Assembly: GCF_000003605.2 (NCBI RefSeq)
Contig: NW_003125887.1
Location: 281,883-331,923 of the forward strand
DNA length: 50,041 bases
Origin: Saccoglossus kowalevskii
Lineage: Eukaryota > Hemichordata > Enteropneusta > Harrimaniidae
Reading direction: 5' to 3'
The notes under the pieces were generated by a model. It had not been told where the DNA came from. It worked only from the letters and a program-made list of their open reading frames with translations, and searched no databases. A program made the position numbers and the translations under genes. Shown piece by piece: positions 11,744-21,700 of the stretch (within the stretch, counting starts at the first letter, position 1; each line of letters begins with the position of its first letter).

Positions 11744-12170
11744 GACTCAAAGGGACGACTGGTGGCCATTTTGCTTTGACAAATTCTATCCCAGACATAC
11801 ATCCCATCACATGTATCGATCGATTCACTTCAAACTTCATACATCATACAACACACATATATACACAGTAATGTTATCATCCGATCAAAGATGTCTGACT
11901 TCCGACCATTTTAGTTTGACATGTACGGAACCTGTTCTCGGCATGTGTTGTCCGATTTTGTTCAAACTTTATGTAAAGATTAACTAGCATGGTAAGCTGA
12001 TGCACGTCTGGCGGCCATTTTGCTTTTTGACAAATTCTATTCTAGACGTACCTGTTTATCTCGAGTATTTCGCTTCAAACCTCATACCTAGATTGTACAG
12101 CATGGCACACGTACACTAAGTTTGTCATCTAATAAAAAAAATGGCCGACTGCTGACTATGTTAGTTGTGA
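11744..12170. repeat. Degenerate tandem repeat, four units of about 105-145 bp
   Basis: Blocks of the form ggccattttgctttgac recur near 11764, 11908, 12013 and 12141. Between them come ttcaaactt-atac/g blocks near 11829, 11961 and 12071 and nnnatctaa/ccgatca blocks. Units are diverged but in constant order. Not coding. Confidence 0.65.
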
Positions 12171-13080
12171 ACACTGATATCCGATATGTACACAACCAAA
12201 TCTTGGACATGCGTTTTTTAATGCACTGCAATCGGTCATTTCGAAATGTCTGGAACCATTCTCTCACTTGTGTAATCTCTTTTTCAAAATCACTTACCTC
12301 AATTGTTCATTCGTATAACTTATTAGGCCATTATATGAACAATAAGAATGGCAATTGACATTTTTTTACTACTCATAAATAAAATAAATAAATAAATAAG
12401 TGGAACTGTTTATTCCTGTATCTTACCCCAGCAACCATACAGCGTATGTATTTGAACCAGGCAAGATTTGATACTTTTCATTGTCGGATACAAATGCATA
12501 TGTTTATATCAAGTTCTAGGTCCTATTATAAAATAACTGATCCGACCAGTAATTTCGAAATGACATTGATGGTTCTTATAAATTTCCTGCTGGTACAAAC
12601 TCGGTCACTGTACTCTTGTATTGTTATTTTGGAACTTTTGGCACAAAATTAACAACCATATGTCCTATCAGTCGAGTTCAATTGTTCAGACCACAAACGA
12701 ACGTATGTCAGTGTTCGGCGGACTATGACATTCTTGGCGGGGTGGGGGCTACTGTACGAGTTTCAAAAGAAAAAAAGAATTATTATATTCCCACATTATA
12801 CTCTTGTAACTAGTTTAAAATTTATTTAAATTATTATTCAAACGAAGCCGGTTTTGAACCAAACGTCATTTTAGGATTTCAGGTAGTATGTAGTTAGGAT
12901 ATTTTTTCAGCTATCAGAAAATAATTATATCGACTGTTAACACAGTTATGTTTAAGTTCATGTTCAAGTCATCTTGGTACTGTATTTACTTTATTTTTTA
13001 CTCTATTCGTAACTGTTCAAACAGCGACATTTAACAGTTAGTACACACAATTACACGGAATCATAAACATAACCTAGGCA
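12171..13080. other. Non-coding stretch
   Basis: AT-rich with a short AAAT microsatellite near 12378-12400; no gene recognised. Confidence 0.5.
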
Positions 13081-13084
13081 AAAG

Positions 13085-13710
13085 AAATATTAGTATAATA
13101 AGTTGAACAATTTGTTTTTAAAAGTAAAGAGATTTATCGGTAAAATCAAAGGAATTTCGGAAATTATTAACAGCGTTGTTGAAAGCTAAGAAATACGTAG
13201 TAAAAAGATATATGAATGCGGAGAAAATCAGATATAAAAAGACGTTCTTTCGGAGGACATCAAAATGAATTTCTCCTAATATATAGGATAAGTCATGTAT
13301 GTTATTAATACATTTGAATAATAATATTAGGTCTGGAACATGTCTAAGAGATTCAAGTGTGCGTGAAAAGGTATGCGAACTCTGTAGTATAAATATTTGT
13401 ATCCGTTCAAGTTTGACTATTAAGTATTTCTGCGGCGATGACCAGACATGAGATCAGTACTCCAGGATACTGCGTACAATAGAAAGCTACAGTTACTTTC
13501 AAACTCAAAAATCACCAAAAATATAACACGAGATCGAACATTTTAAAAGCGTTGGTAACAATAACAACAATGCGTGTACTAAAATTCAGATTCTGAGATG
13601 ATAATATGATATCTAGGTATTTGACAGAGTTGAGTCTGCCAATGCGAATGCCACTATTTCTTAACAATTATAGCTGTTTCTTATGAAAAAAAGTTTCAGT
13701 TTCCATCGCT
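13085..13710 (-). pseudogene. LINE reverse-transcriptase C-terminal remnant
   Basis: On the minus strand, frames shift through RNSGIRIGRLNSVKYLDIIL (near 13660-13606), RIVVIVTNAFKMFDLV, then LIVKLERIQIFILQ, LRHVPDLILLFKCINNIHDL and NNFRNSFDFTDKSLYF. This is the order of the reverse-transcriptase thumb and tail of non-LTR retrotransposons (the VKYLG-like block, the LERIQ block, then a short C-terminus). There are many stops and shifts. Clade (Jockey/CR1-like) is a guess. No 3' tail or target duplication was seen. Confidence 0.6.
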
Positions 13711-14590
13711 GGCACTAACGAGTACAGGAATTAAAGTTGTCTTGCACAACGTGGTTACAGTCAGTTTTTCTAATAACAACATTGAATGATTACAAATCGT
13801 CGGCACTTGACACATCTGGTCTGGTTAGTGATGTACACAACAGAAACCAATAGAAACTCGTGTACCCCGCGTAAGCACTTATTTGCGTTAGTTTAATGAG
13901 ATGTTACGCCCTAAGTGTAAATGCGCTGTTCGGTTCATGAGATTATATATGCATGATTTCCATTTGATCATATAATACACGACTAACTATTGTTGTTGTT
14001 GCGAATACGCATAGCTACATTTGTAATCAATTTGACGTATATTCGGAATTGTCTGTACTTTTCTTATACCACTTTAAATAAATGATTATTATAACCACGG
14101 ACATTCTAGAACGCCCATTTGTCAATTGGAGTTCATCTGGTTGGGTGAAAACGGAGTTTGTTTCTTTTTCTAACTTACGTATTACATAAAGTTGTTTTTT
14201 CTCATTTTCATTGCATCATGTAGGCCATATCACTCAAGTAAACGGTACCTCGAAAAACGTAGTTTGTACAGAAGGCAGGCATTAATAAATTAGGTAGTTG
14301 TTAAAAATAACTTATTTTACTTTTGTAGTGAGTTTCATGCCTTTGCCCGGAGGGGATTTCGTTATGCGCACGTGCCTACTCGTACCTGCGCAACTACACG
14401 CTAATAATATAGTTGGACGCAATTTTCGCTAAGACCTTGACTTGAAGGACACCTCAAACAATACGAAAGTAAAATTCAACACATATGAAGCTTGCTGTAC
14501 AGTCTCACTCAGTTCTATTTACGGCAATGTGCCCCCAGCCTCTATATTAAATAAACTTGTATGCTTGCAGAAAATATAAGTTAAGGCAAT
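13711..14590. other. Non-coding stretch
   Basis: No gene or named repeat seen. Confidence 0.45.
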
Positions 14591-14591
14591 G

Positions 14592-14750
14592 TACTGTGGC
14601 TACTTTATTTCCACGACTTCGCTATTTCCACTGAAAAGATGAATAAGTGAAAACACATTTTTTTTCCTTATACATTTGTTTGTTTTTTACTCAGCTCATC
14701 GAAAATCAGTGACAATAAAATTCAACAAAAACCAAAATGTATTTCAGCGA
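14592..14750. mobile_element. Second, diverged copy of the 162-330 MITE
   Basis: Starts TACTGTGGCTACTTTATTTC and shares the interior tttttttccttatac-ttt and ctcatcgaaaatcagtgacaataaaattc with 162-330, in the same orientation. The right terminus is eroded. Confidence 0.65.
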
Positions 14751-14759
14751 GAATTGATA

Positions 14760-15670
14760 CCGGCTAAATATATAACTGTATTGTCTATATTGTCAATAGA
14801 TCTCGTGAATGACCCTAGATGTGGGTCTATGACTCTTCTTTTGTCGATCTTTGTCTTTATGATACTATTTTATTAATAATTTAGTACATTTGGGGTTCTT
14901 AATATTGTTTTTTTCCTTCGGATATTAGAATTTTATCGAGACAGAAAGATCTCGGTCACTCTCATAGGCTTGCATAATATAGAGGTGTGACGAAATTAAA
15001 TATTGAAAATAAAATTCGACAAAACACACTATTTTCTCGTATCACACCATCGAACTTTCAACAGTCGATAATAAATATGTTTATTGAACACTCGCTGACA
15101 AATTCTAACTGACAAAAAAACGCGATAGATCGATTTTAGGATTTAGGTCGTTATCACGTATGTAATTCCGGTGGCACACATGTTTTTTCAGGGCGATATG
15201 ACGTCACTGTAGTTACCGGTAGTAGGTATTACTAGGGTAATTATGTACTCTCGACATTTATTTGGGAGGAATGCACAAAAAGGTGTTGTTCCACGTATCT
15301 ACGAACATTTAAACAAATAGACACGATACCAACAAGCCTATATGGTAGCAGACAAAATTTTCTTGGCGTTTTCGCTGTTCCACTTCTCCGGGAGAAGTCC
15401 TACAGTGACGTTAATTGATAATCGTAAACCAGCGAGGGAGAGAGGGACACTGTCTTCTTTAGACTCCTACTGTAATGGCACGGTGGTAACACACGTTTCG
15501 AATTACACCAAGAGTATCTCTATGAGTTATAACGGTATTACATGCATGGTTACCAGTCTCAGGAGTATACGTGCGTCATGTTTGGAAAAAAAAGAATACA
15601 TAAAATTGATATTAGCAAATTGCCATTTGAAGTCAATTTATGATTTACTATGATTTACAAAGAATTCTTT
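14760..15670. other. Non-coding stretch
   Basis: No exon-like frame or repeat recognised. Confidence 0.45.
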
Positions 15671-15672
15671 TG

Positions 15673-15999
15673 TATCCTCGGGGCGGACATCCGGGCATTT
15701 TCACCGCCTGGCAACCCGCGGCGGTGAAAACAAAGGCCCAAAACTCGCAGAAAACGGTACTTTGGGATAACTGTTGAGACTCCTCTGAACAGTGTAACAA
15801 GATTAGCCCTACGTGTGTAACATATATAAATTGGGTTGTTCGGGATTACTTCAAAGTTGAGTTTGTGTTGTTTTCTCGAATTTTCACCGGCTCGACCGGC
15901 GTTCCACAGCAGCGCGCACAGAGCCCATAGAAATGCATGTACAGTGGTGCGCGTCTTAGCAACGTGGAACGTCCGTGACGTAGCTCCGCCCCGAGGATA
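15673..15999. mobile_element. 327-bp GC-rich TIR element
   Basis: TATCCTCGGGGCGGA at 15673-15687 is perfectly inverted at 15985-15999, and the match extends outward (TTGT/ACAA) with one indel. The interior is GC-rich compared with flanks and non-coding. No clear target duplication. Confidence 0.6.
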
Positions 16000-17420
16000 A
16001 CAATGACATAACTATTATCTGGACAAATGGCAGGGCCTGAATATTCCCACATGCGAACGAAGTCTGATTTATGTGCTACAACATCCCCATTACAACCTGT
16101 TTTAGGAATTAAAACCAGGCACCACACTGGTTTCCCCTGATCATAGCCTCATATAATACTGTCACAATCTGTAATTAATTATTTATAAATATATAGTATA
16201 TTCTGTTATTAAAATGACTTATTTTAACATATTTTTCATAACTTAGAAAAGAAACAATCTCGCGTTACTGTAACTGTTCTGCTAAATCAGTCAGCGATGA
16301 GGAAGATAGCATTACGAGTGGGCTGCTTGGTGGCAGATAGAGTTTCAACGAACAGTTCTCAGTTCACCTACTATATGAACGGGACAGCAGGAAAAAAGAA
16401 GTGACAATTTCATGCCTAAGATTTTATTAAGTGACTTTCCTTTATTCTGTTACTTAGAATATCCATATAAAAAGTAAGATCACTGTACTATTTCTTACAG
16501 CTTTCCGATTAGAATTGTTAATTAATGGAACTCACTACCTTTCTCGCTAAACTTTCCTTCAAACATATAAAATATAATTGTAGATATTTTGTTGCCATGC
16601 TACTCAAATGAGTGTTTGAACCATTAAAAAATAGCAATGCGATATTTTTGAATAATATTTGCCTTGGAAAGCTTTAGGTGAAGTGTATATTTAGTTCGTT
16701 ATTGTGTCTCATCAGATTCATTCGTGTTTAGTAGTGTCTACTTCGAATGAATGAAACTATTTCACCGAGCCCCCTACAAATCTACTTCGTTATTCCATTT
16801 ACAATGTCTAAAAAAGAAGTGAAAAGATTTGATGCGCGCCTGCTTATTTCTTTGATTGATCATTTTAAAATACACGCTTTGCATATCAATAGATGAATAA
16901 TGGAGTAGCTGCATTATTATTTTTTTAAATGGTCATGACATCTTCTGTGACTAATGTTTTGACGTCCAGTAAATTGAAGATGATAGCCTCGGGTAAACAT
17001 CTAAAGATGTTCTAAATATACCTCAAACTTAACTGTCTGATTCATTAATTATTTAATTTAAAAATACGTGATAATATGCATCACCACAGTGTGGGTTGTT
17101 AATTTTGGCCACTGTTCGAAGCATGTTCCATTTATGATAGAGTTTTGAAATTAATTTGATATACTTAAAGATTTTATAAAATAAAAAAAAGGTCATTTTA
17201 ATTAACATGTGTCCACAAAAATCCTACTACATCTTTAAAAACAGGCCCTGAGTCATGACAGGTCATGACAATTACACGGACTTAGTCAGCATATCTTTTT
17301 CCTTCTACTAGTAACCACTCGCACTTAATATATTATCTGAATTATGGCAAAAAGACAACTTGAACGTGTCATTTCCTCCACTCATGGGTAAGCGTTCTTG
17401 ACGCATTCGTAGCGACTATG
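16000..17420. other. AT-rich non-coding stretch
   Basis: No gene or repeat recognised. Confidence 0.5.
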
Positions 17421-17424
17421 CAGA

Positions 17425-17800
17425 GGAGGGCAAGGATTATTTTCGTTCAACGTAATTGCAATATTTTTTTGTTCGTACAACGTAAATAGAAAACATAAAT
17501 TCCGTAATTCTGTAATCACAGGCTAGACGTACAACGTAATCATTCAATCAAATATTTTTTCGTACACTGTAAAAATGTGTAATTTTTCTCGGTACGTACA
17601 AGAATTTACATCCAAATAAAAAAAGTCGTAAAGAATAATCCAGGGAAATTACATTTTCGAAACTGTAAAACGACTAGATGACACAATTCACTGCAAAATT
17701 TACGTAAAATTTTCACTGTAAAAACGTCTTTTTTTCCTTGTAAATTGTAAAAACCCGTTTTATATCCCGTAAAACCGTACCAGCTACCTCCTTGCCCCCC
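17425..17800. mobile_element. TIR element of a GGGCAAGG family, interior rich in GTAA/TTAC motifs
   Basis: GGAGGGCAAGGA (17425-17436) is inverted as TCCTTGCCCCCC (17789-17800). The interior is full of short motifs such as tacaacgtaa (three near copies at 17444, 17476, 17530), tgtaaaa and tttacg. A relative in opposite orientation lies at 40739-41045; both carry TATGCAGAGG just outside one end and agctggtac just inside the other arm. Non-coding. Confidence 0.55.
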
Positions 17801-18260
17801 TATGTACGTTTTGATTTCATTTACCAAACAGAAGTGAAACACTCGGACGAGTTAGTACGCGCGTGGTTGCATTAATTGGGTCGTTGAGGTACCTCGATTG
17901 AAAGCATGTACATTATATTCTGCAAGAATCCCTATGATCAGTCGAATAGTTTGCCATTGTGATGACGCCATTGTGTACTAACCGGCTTTCGATACTGAAG
18001 GGTGGACCCAATGCGGGCACTACATAGGGAGAACACGATTAAAGTCCTTGGTTTGGTTATTAGTCCGCCAGCGGCAAAACTCACTTGTTTGGCGTACCAT
18101 AAGGTTATGTGTGTTATATTTGGATTTACGGCTATAATTGTGGGTACTTTGTGTCCGGGTCCCAGGTGCGTTCGATGGAACAATCGGCGGAACAGGTTGG
18201 GTGAGGTGGTGCGCGGGAGTTGGTAAGACAGAAACGTCCCAGAATTTTGTTTTGGAAAAC
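17801..18260. other. Non-coding region downstream of prdm6
   Basis: No exon recognised between the preceding repeat and the inferred 3' end of the PRDM6 gene. Confidence 0.4.
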
Positions 18261-18267
18261 TCTTACG

Positions 18268-18273
18268 TTTATT
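18268..18273 (-). terminator. Candidate polyadenylation signal AATAAA for prdm6
   Basis: The minus-strand hexamer AATAAA lies about 325 bp beyond the stop codon, which would give a short 3' untranslated region (18596 to about 18250). Only the hexamer supports it. Confidence 0.35.
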
Positions 18274-18596
18274 CCTTGTAGTTTATATTAAAATTGAAAA
18301 TAACAATTAAAGTATCGGATAATATATATAATATTTTATAACATTTCGATACACTTTAAACGAAAATGTCGCACAAAATGTCGACGCAAGACAAACTACT
18401 CCTAAGCAGCAAATGAGTTGTAGTCTGTTTAAAATAAATTATTTGTAACGAATAATTGGCATTTGAATAGATAAATAAATAAAATAAACATGTTACTTGA
18501 AACAATATGAGAGTTGCATAGGTAAGTGATATTTTGAATACAATCTTGTTTTAAATTTAAGTTAATTTCTTGTAAAAATGTCACTATATACAAGGA

Positions 18597-18759
18597 TCAC
18601 AGCTCTTGATCGGTGTTTCCGGTTATCGACGGAATGTTGTTCATTTCATTGTGCGATGAAATTTTATCAGGAGTCTGGCGAGAGTTACATTCACTTGGAG
18701 TACGCTGGTGTCGGCTTAACTGAGACGCCTGGGTAAAAGACCTGTCACACTTGTCACAC
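18597..18759 (-). CDS. prdm6: prdm6 last exon: fourth zinc finger and C-terminus
   Basis: Acceptor aacaacag|G. The split codon makes Arg, then [19 protein letters not shown] gives finger four with C463, C466, H479 and C486 (C2HC) in the joined protein. A 29-residue polar tail ends at TGA (18599-18597). Confidence 0.92.
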
Positions 18760-21700
18760 CTGTTGTTTAAAAAAAATAAGAATTATTAGTAAGTCAAAAA
18801 ATATTCAAAACATCAAGTACATCGAAGTCAGAAAAATCATGCATGCTATGAATAAGAGAGCTCCCCCACCCTAACTCTACCATAACCATCCAATGCCCCG
18901 ATTTTATTTGATTTATCTATTTTGTATTACCGGTAATTTTATTTGTCACCGATAATGGCCGTTGTAATGGTTAATTGTGTAATAATCGTTGTAGGTTTGT
19001 GCACCGAGAGCACATTGGGTATGGCATTTATGCCCATGTCATTTATTTCGAATTCGGGAATAGATAATTAAGAGCTTGCGCAGTATAGGTTGTTATAGAT
19101 AATGTGCGATTGCTTCTAATCCAATCTCCGTCCACATTTGAACATTTGAGATTGATTTATAAATGTGTATGAATATATTTTTGAGAATAGACGTGCCTTT
19201 GCTGACTTTTAAGGTATTACACGAATTCGATATGCAAGAATTGTTGAAAATCATCAACACATCCAATTTACCTGAAAGGCTTTTCGCCTGTATGCGTTCG
19301 GATATGGTTGTTTAGCGTTGTAGCACCGGCAAAAGCTCTTCCACAAAATCCACATTTGAATGGCCTCTCGTTGGAGTGGGTCACAACATGGTTACGTAAC
19401 TCAGAAGCCTGTAGATGTAATGAAATACGAGATCGTCGTTGAAATATGTGAACACGCGGAACCTTGTAACACCTTGTCTCATGGGGATGGAATTATCCGG
19501 AATGTGGTGCGGAAACCCACCACTGACTGATACGGTTTAAGTTTTTCTGGGAGACCAATTTACACGGTCCATTTGTTCTCAAACAATAAAAAAAACAAAA
19601 AAAAAAAAAAAACGATTCTGTGTATAATCAGACCAGCCATGTGTCAAATATATCTTGTATTTACCTGAGCAAATGAGCTTGGACAGTGGCCGCACTGATA
19701 AGGCTTATCTGGATTCTTGGGACATATGTGCATCTGTAGCATTATTCTTTGGGTGAAAGTTTTAAAACACTGCCCGCATCTCCACATGTTCCAGTCTGTG
19801 AAATCCGACCCATGGGAGATGGTATTATTGTTCTTGTTAGAAAGGGTTGGACTCACGTCGACCATGGGTTTGGAGTTGAACACACTGCCGTTCGGTGACA
19901 AACTGGCGTCAGAAGCTGGAGACATGCTGTCGTCACACTCCGTCTTGACGTCGATGATGTTATCGTTGGAATCAGCGCGTTCTCGGTGTACCATAGTCCT
20001 CTTGGTGACGCCATTGCCGATGAACGTGCAACAGGACGCGTTGTATGACTTCCCTTTCTCACCCAGTGGCGATGATGGAAACGATGTCACTGATAAATAT
20101 AATTATAAAACAGAATTAAACTAAGTTAATACACTGCAACGATAATTTATTCCATCATTGAATCACTACTAGTACAGTTGTTTAATTTATTGGCGCAAAG
20201 AAAGCGAATTGAGCTCGTATGTGTATGAATTATTTATATCCTCTTGTAATACTAGCGTGATCACGTTTTCATGGGATAATCCACAACAATAATTTGTTTA
20301 GTCATAATCTCTCGGGTAATTCCATATCATTTTCCGTATTGTGAGGAATAATGCGGACGACATTATACGATTACTCACTGTCTTTGTCCGGCACCGTTAG
20401 CGATATTGGAATGCCCATGAATTGTGTGTAGCGGTCATCGTACCAAACCAACAATTCCATTCCTTTGTGAATTTCCCGACACACTCTAATTATGAGAGAA
20501 GATAATATATCATAAAATTAATACAATAAAATAATTAAGAGATCTCGGTTGACTTTTACAGCTGCACATGCCCAAGCGCTTGGTAGCTAGATGGGGGAAT
20601 TTGAAAAGCATTACGAATAGATCGTCCCACACGGCTTCACAGCGCCTAGTGTTAGAAACAAAAACCTCGCTTAAGATAAAATAGCAGTGATGTAGACAAT
20701 TTGGAAACAAATGAGGGTGGTGTGTAATGTTCTTTGTAATTTTTTTCGTCAAAGACACCTGTTTACTTTTCTCTTATGTCCCGACTTCGGATATGACAGA
20801 TATAGTAATCAATACCGCATTTTAAATGCTTTTCGTGCTATTATAATGTACATTGATTGAAACGAAGAAAATAAATGAGGGCCGGCACGTGCCAAGGGGG
20901 TATACAATGTACTAGCATCGATAAGCTGATCAAATACAAACGTAGGAAATTGATTACGCGTTGAATGTGTTTTCTTTTCAAGTTCACTGAGTTCAAGTAC
21001 AGTTTATTAGTCCTGGTGGCACCCGAGCCGGGTGCACAAGACTGCGCGAGACTGTTGCCCAGGCAGTAGTACACCGGGACGTAGCGAGCCAACACTTCAA
21101 TTTGTGACCACGTTTATACCGTTGTTCGTATTGTTTTCTATAATGGATAAATATTAATAAAAAAATATTTCATTTGTTTGGTACATTCTCTTCCACTGTA
21201 TGCAAGTGCCCTGGCTCATTAGCTTGTTTTCTTTCGAGTCCTCCTATTTCGCATATTTAAAATCTCGACTAATCACCAGGGAGTTAAGAAGTAAAAATGA
21301 AATGTACATATTGATTGTCAACACCTGCTACAATGAAATCGTCAACGGCCTCTTTAAGATCGAGTGTAATTGACGCGTTAAATATTGTTTTAGGATTATT
21401 TTTTTGTTCACTTCCGCCATAATTGTCTCAGTGCCGCTTTTTATTCATTGATGTTCGCATAAAGCGGCCTGTGGTCGTGTATCTCTGCTATTTACTTTCT
21501 CGAACTATTCGGTTTGAGGCGATTACGAGTTTAAATCACAGCAATAAACATGGGCTATAATTGAACTTGACGGTCTCTTTAAATGAAACACATGTGACGC
21601 ATTCATCGACCGTGACACACTCTAACCAAAAATGTGGATTTGGGGGGGGGGGGTAGTGTATGTTGTCCGAAACTAGCAGTTCAAGAAATTAAAGCAAAAC

